Part shown: piece after piece, positions 8,137 to 16,501 of the stretch
How positions within the stretch are numbered: position 1 is the stretch's first letter
Layout: each line of letters opens with the position of its first letter
From: Prochlorococcus sp. AG-355-I04
GTDB taxonomy: Bacteria; Cyanobacteriota; Cyanobacteriia; PCC-6307; Cyanobiaceae
Direction: 5' to 3'
DNA: 37,189 bases
NCBI GenBank assembly: GCA_003280915.1
Contig: QCDL01000004.1
Coordinates: 1 to 37,189 of the forward strand
Notes under the pieces: model-generated
Databases searched by the model: none
What the model was told of the DNA's origin: nothing
Seen by the model: only the letters and a program-made list of their open reading frames with translations
Made by a program: the position numbers and the translations under genes

Positions 8137-9993
8137 TTATATATTTGTACCAGCGGCAATTTTAACAAGTCTTACTACTCCTTTTTCAGTTACTTTTTTT
8201 GCAATTTTTATACCCATTTCTTTTGTATAGGGCTCATTAATAAGTCTTGGCACTCTTTTTAGAAAAATGTCAATTGAATACCCCGGTACTTTTTGTAAAA
8301 TCTCTAAAAAGTTTCTTAATGGCTCAACATACATTATAAGGTCACTCAAGTTATTATTTTCGTTAGTAGTATTTAATTTAATTGATTGAGGAAGATAATT
8401 ATTTAAACTTTTCAAAATTTTTAGACTAAGTAAATCTATCTGATTTGTTAAACCTTCAACTATCTCATTTCTAAGAAATCCTCCATTTGGAGAAAAGAGA
8501 AGATTTATAACTTCGTCTAAAAGTTTTTCTAAATCGAGATTTGTTTGCTTTGCAGCGTTAGAAAGCAGATCTTCTAAACGATCCCATTTAAATTTTTTAT
8601 TATCAAAAAGCATTTCTTTAAGGCTTTCCCTCAATTGTGGATCAGGGTCTTCCATTAATCTTCTTGCAAAATATGGATAAGCTGCGCCTAATATTTTGAA
8701 GTTTGGATCTACGCTTAAAGCTATTCCTTCTAATGTAAGTAATGATCTAATTATAAGAGCATAATATGGGGGTAGTCTGAAAGGGAATTTATACATAACA
8801 CCAGACATGTCGTCAGTAACGCTCTTAAAATCCATTTTTGAAACTCCTTGTTCAACGGCGTTAATGAAAACATCTTGAAATGCTGGAACAATGGGTTCTA
8901 GATTAACTTCCTCTGATAAAAATCCTAATTTTACGAAATCTCTAGACAATTTATCGAAGTTTTTATTTACTAAGTGAACTACTGCTTGAATTAATCCTGA
9001 CCTAGATTCTCGGGAAACTTCGCTCATCATTCCAAAATCTAGATAACATAATCTTCCATCTTCTAAGGCTAATAAATTACCTGGATGCGGGTCTGCATGA
9101 AAAAAACCATGTTCTAAAAGCTGTTCTAAACTGCATTGCACCCCTATATCAATCATGTCATCAGGATTAATTCCTAATTTTTTTACGTCCTCTAAATTTG
9201 TTAATTTTGTACCGTCTATCCATTCCATTGCTAAAACTCTTCTTGAAGTTATTTCTTTATAAATTTTTGGTACCGCAATCATCTTGTTATGTTTATGCAT
9301 ATCTCTAAATCTTTCTGCATTTGCAGCTTCGTTTAGATAATCCATCTCTTCAAAAACTCTCTTGCCTAATTCATCAATCAAAGCAACTAGATCACTTCTG
9401 ATCAATCCGATATTGTTTTTTAGCCAATAAGCAATATTCCTTACAATGTAAAGGTCTAAGGTTATTTGTTCTCTTAAACCTGGCCGTTGTACTTTTATTG
9501 CAACGATCTCTTCATTTTTTAATTTAGCTTTATGCACTTGACCTAAAGAAGCAGCAGAAATTGGCTCTTTATCAATTTCTAAAAAAATCTCATCTATTTT
9601 GTTTCCTAAATCTTCTTCTATTAATTCCATAGCTTTATCGCCATCAAAACCAGGGAGCTGATCTTGCAATTCAGATAATTCTTCTAGAAGAATACCTGGG
9701 ATAATATCTGGTCTAGTTGATAAAGCTTGACCTGCTTTAACAAATGCAGGTCCAAGTTCTACTAACAAATTTGTTAATTCTCTTGCTCTAAATCTTGCTT
9801 GCTTTTCATTTTTCAGTCTTCCAGTTAATTTATCCCATCCAACGGAAAAGATGTAAGCAAAAATAGGTAGGAGTGTTTGCCAAAGTCTTTTTAAAAGTCT
9901 TTTAGGATTTTTTTTGTAAATTTTAGAGATTGTATCTGGATCATAATTTAAGAGTCCAGATACCTCAATAAAATCAGTAAAGTCTTCTTTCAT
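8137..9993 (-). CDS. ABC1/ADCK/UbiB-family atypical kinase
   Basis: A 618-aa member of the UbiB/ADCK kinase-like family, whose members affect quinone or prenyl-lipid metabolism in plastids, mitochondria and bacteria. Family hallmarks are the KxGQ motif (KAGQ, 86-89, in FVKAGQALSTRPD), the alanine-rich loop replacing the normal P-loop (SAASLGQ, 146-152), the VAIKVQRP lysine (about 167), the catalytic HADPHPGN near residue 300 and the metal-binding LDFG near 319. The C-terminal region (about 430-618) is less conserved and carries hydrophobic stretches that could associate with membrane. It leads the ABC1 kinase / DUF1400 / thrC run and is divergent from recN with 69 bases between. Cyanobacteria carry several paralogues, so the substrate cannot be named from sequence. 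Confidence 0.93.
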   Translation of the reverse strand: MKEDFTDFIEVSGLLNYDPDTISKIYKKNPKRLLKRLWQTLLPIFAYIFSVGWDKLTGRLKNEKQARFRARELTNLLVELGPAFVKAGQALSTRPDIIPGILLEELSELQDQLPGFDGDKAMELIEEDLGNKIDEIFLEIDKEPISAASLGQVHKAKLKNEEIVAIKVQRPGLREQITLDLYIVRNIAYWLKNNIGLIRSDLVALIDELGKRVFEEMDYLNEAANAERFRDMHKHNKMIAVPKIYKEITSRRVLAMEWIDGTKLTNLEDVKKLGINPDDMIDIGVQCSLEQLLEHGFFHADPHPGNLLALEDGRLCYLDFGMMSEVSRESRSGLIQAVVHLVNKNFDKLSRDFVKLGFLSEEVNLEPIVPAFQDVFINAVEQGVSKMDFKSVTDDMSGVMYKFPFRLPPYYALIIRSLLTLEGIALSVDPNFKILGAAYPYFARRLMEDPDPQLRESLKEMLFDNKKFKWDRLEDLLSNAAKQTNLDLEKLLDEVINLLFSPNGGFLRNEIVEGLTNQIDLLSLKILKSLNNYLPQSIKLNTTNENNNLSDLIMYVEPLRNFLEILQKVPGYSIDIFLKRVPRLINEPYTKEMGIKIAKKVTEKGVVRLVKIAAGTNI

Positions 9994-10062
9994 AACTTTA
10001 TATATTTAAAAACCTTTATTTTTTTAAAAAAGAAGTTAATTTTTTTATATGGAAGATTTATC

Positions 10063-11742
10063 ATGTTAATACAACTAAAAATAGAAAATATCGCCTTAAT
10101 AGAGATTATAGAAATTAATTTCGAAAAAGGTTTGAATATCATAACTGGGGATTCAGGTTCAGGAAAATCATTAATTTTGGATTCTCTAGATGCTCTATTT
10201 GGTGGAACTAATATACCTCTAAAACATTTAATACGTCCAGGAAAAGATTTTTGTGTTATCGAGGCGATATTTTCTTCTTCTCTTCAAATTAATAATTGGT
10301 TAAATACTAATGGTTTTGAAATAACTTCTTCAGAACTACAAATAAAAAGAAAATCTTATAAAAAAAATAATAAAATCTTATCCAAATATAGCCTTAATGA
10401 TTTAACAATTAATAGACAATCATTAGAAAAACTTGGAGGATTTTTAATAGATTTTGCAGGTCAATCTGACACTTCTATCTTTGATTCTCTTGATAAGAGA
10501 AGACTAATTATTGATGACTTATGTTCTCAAGAATTTAGAGATACTAGTGAAAGGATTAAAAGTATATATAGAGAAAGTGAAAAGTTAACAAGATTATTGA
10601 ATGAAAAAATAGAATTTTCTAGGAATCAAGAAGAAAAAAACTTTGCAATTAAACACATGTTGAAGAGTTTAGAAGAAGCTGATTTAAATTCAAATGATGA
10701 AATTTTAGAATTAGAGTTATTAGAAAATAAACTTGTAAATAATCTTGAAATTAATAATTCAATAAAATCATCATTAGAAAATTTAAATAATTTCAGTCAT
10801 GATGAACCTTCAGTAACTTCCTTTATAAATCAATCACTAAAAATTTTAAATAAAACAGCCGATTTCGATTTAAAGATTCAAAATTTTAGAGAGAAGTTAT
10901 TAAATATTCATTCAGATGTTGAAGATTTGATTTTTGATCTAAAGTCATATTTGCAAGAAATAGAAAATTATGGATTTGATCTTGCAGAAATACAAAAAAG
11001 ATTATTTTTTTTAAAAAATTTAGAGAGAACTTTTTCATTGGATTTACCTCAATTAATTGCAAAGCGTGATCAATTAAAAACGTATTTTCAACAAAATGAT
11101 CAAGATAATGAAATTTGTAGGATTAAAGCTCAGATTGAGAATTTACAGAGTAATTTAAATTGTTTATATGTTATTCAATCTACTGAAAGAAAAAAAATTG
11201 CTAAACAGTTACAAAATTCAGTAAAGTCGATTTTAAGTAATCTAGGTTTAGAAAATGCAAATTTTTCAATTCATTTTTCTGAATGTAAGCCATCTGCTGA
11301 TGGAATTGACGATATAAATTTTTTGTTTTCAGCTAATCCCGATCAGAAGCTCGCTCCATTATCAAATGTTATTTCTGGCGGAGAAATGTCAAGATTTTTG
11401 TTGGCTGTTAAATCTAGTATTTCTAAAAAACCCAATACTTTCTTTTTAGATGAAATTGATAGTGGTTTAAGTGGTAAATCTCTATTTTCTTTGGTTGAAC
11501 TGATAAAAGAAATTTCTAAAAATCAACAAGTTTTATGTATTACACATCAGCCTTTCTTAGCTGCTAAGGGATTGGCTCATTTTAAAGTTAATAAAAACGT
11601 TATTAATGGAATTACTTATACTTCGATTGTAAAACTAACTACGAAAAATCAAAGAAAAAATGAATTAGTAGAACTTATAGGCGGAGCTTCTTGCGAAGTA
11701 AACGAATATGCGTCTAGACTTCTTGATCGTCCAGCTGCGTAA
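10063..11742 (+). CDS. recN: DNA repair protein RecN (SMC-like ATPase)
   Basis: RecN is an SMC-related ATPase acting in recombinational repair of double-strand breaks. The 559-aa protein opens with an N-terminal ATPase half, LIQLKIENIALIE, and Walker A GDSGSGKS (29-36). About residues 160-385 are coiled coil, rich in Lys/Glu/Leu/Asn. The C-terminal half has the ABC-type signature SGGEMSRFLLA, Walker B FFLDEIDSGLSG and the switch segment CITHQP. Two deviations stand out: the usual RecN Walker A is GETGAGKS and the usual switch segment reads close to CITHLPQVA. All catalytic residues appear present. It is followed 54 bases later by uvrA, another repair ATPase. GGAAG lies about seven bases before the ATG. 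Confidence 0.94.
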   Translation: MLIQLKIENIALIEIIEINFEKGLNIITGDSGSGKSLILDSLDALFGGTNIPLKHLIRPGKDFCVIEAIFSSSLQINNWLNTNGFEITSSELQIKRKSYKKNNKILSKYSLNDLTINRQSLEKLGGFLIDFAGQSDTSIFDSLDKRRLIIDDLCSQEFRDTSERIKSIYRESEKLTRLLNEKIEFSRNQEEKNFAIKHMLKSLEEADLNSNDEILELELLENKLVNNLEINNSIKSSLENLNNFSHDEPSVTSFINQSLKILNKTADFDLKIQNFREKLLNIHSDVEDLIFDLKSYLQEIENYGFDLAEIQKRLFFLKNLERTFSLDLPQLIAKRDQLKTYFQQNDQDNEICRIKAQIENLQSNLNCLYVIQSTERKKIAKQLQNSVKSILSNLGLENANFSIHFSECKPSADGIDDINFLFSANPDQKLAPLSNVISGGEMSRFLLAVKSSISKKPNTFFLDEIDSGLSGKSLFSLVELIKEISKNQQVLCITHQPFLAAKGLAHFKVNKNVINGITYTSIVKLTTKNQRKNELVELIGGASCEVNEYASRLLDRPAA

Positions 11743-11759
11743 AATAGAAAAAATTCCAC

Positions 11760-11765
11760 TATAAT
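11760..11765 (+). promoter_or_regulatory. Candidate -10 element upstream of uvrA
   Basis: TATAAT, a perfect match to the sigma-70 -10 consensus, lies 31 bases before the uvrA ATG in the short recN-uvrA spacer. No convincing -35 hexamer is present 16-18 bases upstream, which would fall on the end of recN. In a genome this AT-rich a chance TATAAT is not rare, so this is only a candidate for a separate uvrA start site. Confidence 0.35.
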
Positions 11766-11796
11766 AGCTTTTTTAAATCATTAATTAGATTTAAAC

Positions 11797-14700
11797 ATGG
11801 TTAATAAAGTTAATAGTAGTTTTGGGGAAGATAACTCAATTAATATTAGGGGCGCTCGTCAGCATAATTTAAAAAATATTGATCTTTCTCTACCTAGGAA
11901 CAAATTTATAGTTTTTACAGGTGTGAGTGGAAGTGGTAAAAGTTCTTTAGCCTTTGATACTATTTTTGCTGAAGGTCAAAGAAGGTATGTTGAAAGTCTT
12001 TCGGCATACGCAAGGCAGTTTTTGGGTCAAGTAGATAAACCAGATGTTGACAATATTGAAGGTTTATCGCCTGCTATTTCAATTGATCAAAAATCTACAA
12101 GTCATAATCCTCGATCAACAGTTGGAACAGTAACAGAGATACAAGATTATTTAAGATTATTGTTTGGTCGTGCTGGAGAGCCGCATTGTCACCACTGCGG
12201 GATTCCAATTGCGCCTCAAACAATTGATGAGATGGTTGATCAAATCCTTCTCTTGCCAGAAGGAACAAGGTACCAATTGTTGGCTCCTGTTGTAAGAGGT
12301 AAAAAGGGAACACATACAAAATTAATAAGTGGACTAGCTGCTGAAGGATTTGCTAGGGTAAGAATTAATGGAGAAGTGAGAGAACTTGCTGATAGTATTG
12401 AATTAGATAAAAATCAAATTCATAATATTGAGGTAGTTGTTGATAGATTAATTGCAAGAGATGGAATACAAGAAAGATTAAATGATTCTCTACAAACTTG
12501 TCTCAAAAGGGGTGATGGCCTAGCAATAGTAGAAGTTGTTCCAAAAAAAGGAGAAAACTTACCTTCTAACCTAGAAAGAGAAAAACTTTACTCAGAAAAT
12601 TATGCATGTCCTGTACATGGCTCTATTGTTGAAGAACTTTCTCCTAGATTATTTTCTTTTAATAGCCCATATGGGGCTTGTCCAGATTGTCATGGGATTG
12701 GTTATTTAAAAAAATTTACTGCGGATAGAGTTATACCTGATAAAACATTGCCTGTTTATGCCGCAATAGCTCCTTGGAGTGAAAAAGATAATACTTATTA
12801 CTTCTCTATACTTTATTCCGTAGGACAAGCTTATGGTTTTGAATTAAAAACTCCTTGGAAAGATTTAAGTGATTTGCAAAAAAAAGTTCTACTTTTAGGA
12901 TCAGATAAACCTATATTAATTCAAGCTGATAGTCGTTTTAAAACTTCTAGTGGTTTTGAAAGACCTTTTGAGGGGATTTTGCCAATATTAGAAAGGCAAT
13001 TGAATGAAGCCAATGGAGAATCAGTAAAACAAAAATTAGAAAAGTATCTAGAATTAGTCCCCTGCAAGACATGCTCTGGAAAAAGATTAAGACCTGAGGC
13101 TTTGGCTGTTAAACTTGGTCCCTACAACATTACTGACTTAACTTCTATAAGCGTTTCTGAAACCCTTAATCATGTAGAGCGCATTATGGGTTTAGGTAAG
13201 ACAAAGCTAGAAAATATATCTTTATCAGAAAAACAAAAGCAGATAGGTGAATTGGTTTTAAAAGAGATTCGTTTACGTTTGAAGTTTTTAATTAATGTCG
13301 GTTTAGATTATTTGACTTTAGATAGACCGGCTATGACTTTGTCTGGTGGTGAGGCTCAGCGTATTAGATTGGCTACACAAATTGGTGCAGGTCTTACTGG
13401 TGTTTTATATGTTTTAGATGAACCAAGTATTGGTTTGCATCAGAGAGACAATGACAGATTATTAGAAACATTAAAAAGCTTAAGAGACTTGGGAAATACT
13501 TTGGTTGTGGTTGAACATGATGAAGATACTATGAAATCTGCAGATTATTTAGTAGATATTGGTCCAGGGGCAGGTGTTTATGGTGGGGAAATAATAGCTA
13601 AAGGATCTTATCAAGACGTCTTAAATTCAGAAAGGTCATTAACTGGAGCTTATCTCAGTGGTAGGAAGTCAATTCCAACCCCAAAAGAACGTAGATCATC
13701 TGTTAAAAAAAGTTTAATTTTAAATAATTGCTCTAAAAATAATTTAAAAAATATTTCTGTGGAATTTCCTTTAGGAAGGTTAGTTTCTGTAACTGGTGTA
13801 AGTGGAAGTGGAAAGAGCACTTTGATAAATGAATTACTGCATCCAGCATTGTGTCATTCTTTAGGATTAAAAGTTCCTTTTCCTCAAGGCGTAAAAGAGT
13901 TAAAGGGTATAAAGGCAATTGATAAAGTTATCGTTATTGATCAATCTCCAATAGGAAGAACTCCAAGATCAAATCCTGCTACATATACAGGTGCTTTTGA
14001 CCCTATAAGGCAGATATTTACTGCCACAGTAGAAGCAAAAGCAAGAGGTTATCAGGCTGGTCAATTTAGCTTTAATGTGAAAGGAGGAAGATGCGAAGCT
14101 TGTAAAGGCCAGGGAGTCAATGTTATTGAAATGAATTTTTTACCTGATGTGTATGTTCAATGTGAAGTATGTAAAGGAGCTCGTTTTAATAGAGAAACTC
14201 TTCAAGTTAAATATAAAGGTTTCAATATATCTGATGTTTTAGAGATGACTGTTGAACAAGCTGCAGAAACTTTTTCTGCTATACCTCAAGCTGCTGATAG
14301 ATTATCTACATTGGTTGATGTTGGCTTAGGATATGTCAAATTAGGTCAGCCAGCTCCTACATTATCTGGTGGAGAGGCTCAAAGAGTTAAGTTAGCCACG
14401 GAATTGTCAAAAAGGGCTACTGGAAAAACTTTATATTTGATTGATGAACCAACTACAGGGTTAAGTTTTTATGATGTTCATAAATTAATGGATGTGATAC
14501 AACGTTTGGTAGATAAAGGTAATTCAGTAATTGTTATTGAACATAATTTAGATGTTATTAGATGTTCAGATTGGATTATCGATTTAGGCCCTGATGGAGG
14601 AGATAAAGGAGGAGAAATCATTGCAGAAGGTATTCCTGAGGATGTAGCTAAAAATCCTAAAAGTCATACAGCAAAATATCTTAAAAAGGTTCTGAAATAA
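11797..14700 (+). CDS. uvrA: Excinuclease ABC subunit A (UvrA)
   Basis: UvrA recognises bulky DNA lesions with UvrB and starts nucleotide excision repair. The 967-aa length is standard. Two ABC ATPase modules are complete: Walker A GVSGSGKSS (42-50) and GVSGSGKST (about 667-675), signature LSGGEAQRIRLATQ and LSGGEAQRVKLATE, and Walker B LYVLDEPSIGLHQRD and LYLIDEPTTGL. Zinc-binding cysteines are visible at CHHCG (about 130), in the paired CPVHG / CPDCHGIG (about 271-299), and in CEACKGQG / CEVCKGA (about 766-790), the last being the DNA-binding zinc module. The paired-repeat architecture excludes other ABC proteins. A possible weak promoter (TATAAT) lies just upstream, so uvrA may be transcribed both from recN and on its own. 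Confidence 0.98.
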   Translation: MVNKVNSSFGEDNSINIRGARQHNLKNIDLSLPRNKFIVFTGVSGSGKSSLAFDTIFAEGQRRYVESLSAYARQFLGQVDKPDVDNIEGLSPAISIDQKSTSHNPRSTVGTVTEIQDYLRLLFGRAGEPHCHHCGIPIAPQTIDEMVDQILLLPEGTRYQLLAPVVRGKKGTHTKLISGLAAEGFARVRINGEVRELADSIELDKNQIHNIEVVVDRLIARDGIQERLNDSLQTCLKRGDGLAIVEVVPKKGENLPSNLEREKLYSENYACPVHGSIVEELSPRLFSFNSPYGACPDCHGIGYLKKFTADRVIPDKTLPVYAAIAPWSEKDNTYYFSILYSVGQAYGFELKTPWKDLSDLQKKVLLLGSDKPILIQADSRFKTSSGFERPFEGILPILERQLNEANGESVKQKLEKYLELVPCKTCSGKRLRPEALAVKLGPYNITDLTSISVSETLNHVERIMGLGKTKLENISLSEKQKQIGELVLKEIRLRLKFLINVGLDYLTLDRPAMTLSGGEAQRIRLATQIGAGLTGVLYVLDEPSIGLHQRDNDRLLETLKSLRDLGNTLVVVEHDEDTMKSADYLVDIGPGAGVYGGEIIAKGSYQDVLNSERSLTGAYLSGRKSIPTPKERRSSVKKSLILNNCSKNNLKNISVEFPLGRLVSVTGVSGSGKSTLINELLHPALCHSLGLKVPFPQGVKELKGIKAIDKVIVIDQSPIGRTPRSNPATYTGAFDPIRQIFTATVEAKARGYQAGQFSFNVKGGRCEACKGQGVNVIEMNFLPDVYVQCEVCKGARFNRETLQVKYKGFNISDVLEMTVEQAAETFSAIPQAADRLSTLVDVGLGYVKLGQPAPTLSGGEAQRVKLATELSKRATGKTLYLIDEPTTGLSFYDVHKLMDVIQRLVDKGNSVIVIEHNLDVIRCSDWIIDLGPDGGDKGGEIIAEGIPEDVAKNPKSHTAKYLKKVLK

Positions 14701-14796
14701 GAAAATTTTTGTTGTATTTCTTTTTATTTTAATTATTTCAGCAATACGAAATTCGTTTTTAAAGTGGGATAAAACTTATCTATAACTGCTTTTTTG

Positions 14797-14821
14797 AAAA
14801 CTTTTATATTAAAAAAGTTTT
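14797..14821 (+). terminator. Weak AT-only hairpin downstream of uvrA
   Basis: AAAACTTTT (14797-14805) and AAAAGTTTT (14813-14821) can pair across a seven-base loop in the 202-base uvrA / sucrose-phosphate synthase spacer. The arms have one G:C pair each, so the stem is weak, and no clean T-run follows. It may contribute to uvrA 3' end formation or be a by-product of AT richness. The rest of the spacer shows nothing else recognisable before the ribosome binding site. Confidence 0.25.
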
Positions 14822-14888
14822 AAATCATAATGCTTTCTTAATATTTCCTTAGAAAAATTCAGCTTATTTGTATAGAAGGCCGTTGATC

Positions 14889-14894
14889 GGAGGA
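14889..14894 (+). promoter_or_regulatory. Strong Shine-Dalgarno site of sucrose-phosphate synthase
   Basis: GGAGGA lies eight bases upstream of the ATG at 14903. It fixes that ATG as the start, and the conserved glycosyltransferase N terminus (MRLKFLHLHLHGL) begins right there. Most genes in this window have weak or no recognisable Shine-Dalgarno sequence, so this one stands out. Confidence 0.7.
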
Positions 14895-14902
14895 CTTGCT
14901 GA

Positions 14903-16312
14903 ATGAGATTGAAATTTTTACATTTACATTTACATGGTCTTATACGTTCTAAAAATCTTGAACTAGGCAGGGATGCAGATACAGGAGGACAAACACAATA
15001 CGTTTTAGAGTTAATTAAAAGTTTGGCCAATACTTCAGAAGTTGATCAAGTTGATTTAGTTACTCGTTTAATAAAGGACCCTAAAGTAGAAGATGAATAT
15101 TCTCAAGAAGAGGAATTTGTAGAGCCTGGAGTTAGGATTTTAAGATTCAAATTTGGACCTAACAAATATTTAAGAAAGGAATTGCTTTGGCCTTATTTAG
15201 ATCATTTAACTGAAAAACTCATCTCCCACTATAAAAAAAATAAAAAACCTGATTTCATTCATGCGCATTATGCAGATGCTGGTTATGTAGGAGTTAAACT
15301 AAGTAAATGCTTAAACGTTCCTCTTATTTTTACTGGTCATTCTCTAGGAAGAGAGAAAAAAAGGAAATTGCTTGATACTGGTTTAAAAAGTAATCAAATA
15401 GAAAAACTTTATTCTATAAGTAGAAGAATTGAGGCAGAAGAAAAAGCATTGAAGTCTGCAGATATTGTCGTTACAAGCACTAAACAAGAGTCAGTGTATC
15501 AATATTCCCAATATTCTTCTTTTTCATCTCACAAAGCAAAAGTTATTCCACCTGGTGTTGATCATAATAAATTTCACCATATTCACTCCACAAGCGAGAC
15601 AGCTGAAATTGATAATATGATGAAACCTTTTTTAAAGGATTCTACTAAACCTCCATTTTTAACTATTTCTAGAGCTGTACGAAGAAAAAATATACCATCT
15701 TTGATTGAAGCATATGGAAGATCTGAAAAATTAAAAAGAAAAACTAATTTAATTTTGATTTTGGGTTGTAGAGAAAGCACTTCAAAACTTGACCCTCAAC
15801 AAAAAGATGTTTTCAATAATATTTTTGAAACAATTGATAAATATAATTTGTATGGAAAGGTAGCTTATCCCAAAAAACATCTTCCAAGTCAGATTCCTGC
15901 TTTATACAGGTGGGCTGCTAGCAGAGGTGGTGTATTTGTAAATCCAGCTTTAACAGAGCCTTTTGGTTTAACGCTTCTTGAAGCTTCTTCATGTGGATTA
16001 CCAATAATATCAACAAATGATGGAGGGCCAAAAGAAATTCGTTCAAAATGTGAAAATGGACTTCTAGTAGATGTTACCGATATTAATGAGTTGAAAATTG
16101 TTCTTGAAAAAGGAATATCAAATAATAATCAGTGGAAGATATGGAGTAGAAATGGAATTGAGGGAGTTAACAGACACTTTAGTTGGAATACTCATGTACG
16201 TAATTATTTATCAGTACTTACTAAAGAATTTTCAAGTTCAAATAGTTATTCTTCATCTGACATTAAACAAAGTTGTTTAAAAGGGACTTCTTCACTTATA
16301 AAACCCCATTGA
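14903..16312 (+). CDS. Sucrose-phosphate synthase (GT4 glycosyltransferase)
   Basis: This 469-aa GT4 enzyme should make sucrose-6-phosphate from UDP- or ADP-glucose and fructose-6-phosphate, supplying the compatible solute sucrose. SPS-type landmarks occur in order: DTGGQTQYVLEL (26-37), LWPYLD (95-100), HAHYADAG (120-127), FTGHSLGR (143-150), IPPGVD (215-220), SRAVRRKN (256-263), YPKKHLPSQIP (322-332) and FVNPALTEPFGLTLLE (345-360) with the paired glutamates E352 and E360 of the nucleotide-sugar site, then GGP. Only the glucosyltransferase domain is present: there is no C-terminal phosphatase (SPP) domain of the kind fused in longer cyanobacterial SPS proteins, so dephosphorylation must come from elsewhere. 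The 3' end overlaps the opposite-strand 81-aa gene by 67 bases. Confidence 0.9.
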   Translation: MRLKFLHLHLHGLIRSKNLELGRDADTGGQTQYVLELIKSLANTSEVDQVDLVTRLIKDPKVEDEYSQEEEFVEPGVRILRFKFGPNKYLRKELLWPYLDHLTEKLISHYKKNKKPDFIHAHYADAGYVGVKLSKCLNVPLIFTGHSLGREKKRKLLDTGLKSNQIEKLYSISRRIEAEEKALKSADIVVTSTKQESVYQYSQYSSFSSHKAKVIPPGVDHNKFHHIHSTSETAEIDNMMKPFLKDSTKPPFLTISRAVRRKNIPSLIEAYGRSEKLKRKTNLILILGCRESTSKLDPQQKDVFNNIFETIDKYNLYGKVAYPKKHLPSQIPALYRWAASRGGVFVNPALTEPFGLTLLEASSCGLPIISTNDGGPKEIRSKCENGLLVDVTDINELKIVLEKGISNNNQWKIWSRNGIEGVNRHFSWNTHVRNYLSVLTKEFSSSNSYSSSDIKQSCLKGTSSLIKPH

Positions 16313-16491
16313 TCAAAAACTTTAGGATCAGGGTGAAGAATTAGTTGATTATTTTGAGTTTTCTTTAGTTTAAAGCCTTTCTTAGATAGTTTTTTCATTA
16401 AGTTAGCAGTTTCTTCAAATCTTGATGCCATTGCATCAAGACTTGAGCAGTCACTTGTTAATCCGTTATCTTTCCATGTAAAAAAATTCAT
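16246..16491 (-). CDS. Small conserved-looking protein of unknown function (81 aa)
   Basis: This is an 81-aa soluble protein with a mixed charged N-terminal half (ETANLMKKLSKKGFKLKKT) and a distinctive C-terminal half, ILHPDPKVFDQWGFISEE followed by VPFKQL. I recognise the WGFISEE-type ending as resembling a small cyanobacterial hypothetical family but cannot name it. Arguments that it is real: it starts ten bases after the mraY stop codon on the same strand, it fills an otherwise empty gap, and its composition is protein-like rather than low-complexity. Against: its 3' end lies 67 bases inside the sucrose-phosphate synthase gene on the other strand. No function can be assigned. Confidence 0.75.
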   Translation of the reverse strand: MNFFTWKDNGLTSDCSSLDAMASRFEETANLMKKLSKKGFKLKKTQNNQLILHPDPKVFDQWGFISEEVPFKQLCLMSDEE

Positions 16492-16501
16492 AACAAATTC
16501 T

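Noticed and set aside
14701-14902. Possible small RNA in the uvrA / sucrose-phosphate synthase spacer
   Set aside because: Only one weak AT hairpin and no clear promoter-terminator pair were seen; nothing supports an RNA gene.
16098-16280. 60-codon plus-strand frame inside the sucrose-phosphate synthase gene
   Set aside because: It is an out-of-frame reading of the enzyme's coding sequence without any protein-like pattern. The antisense frame 15583-15780 was rejected for the same reason.
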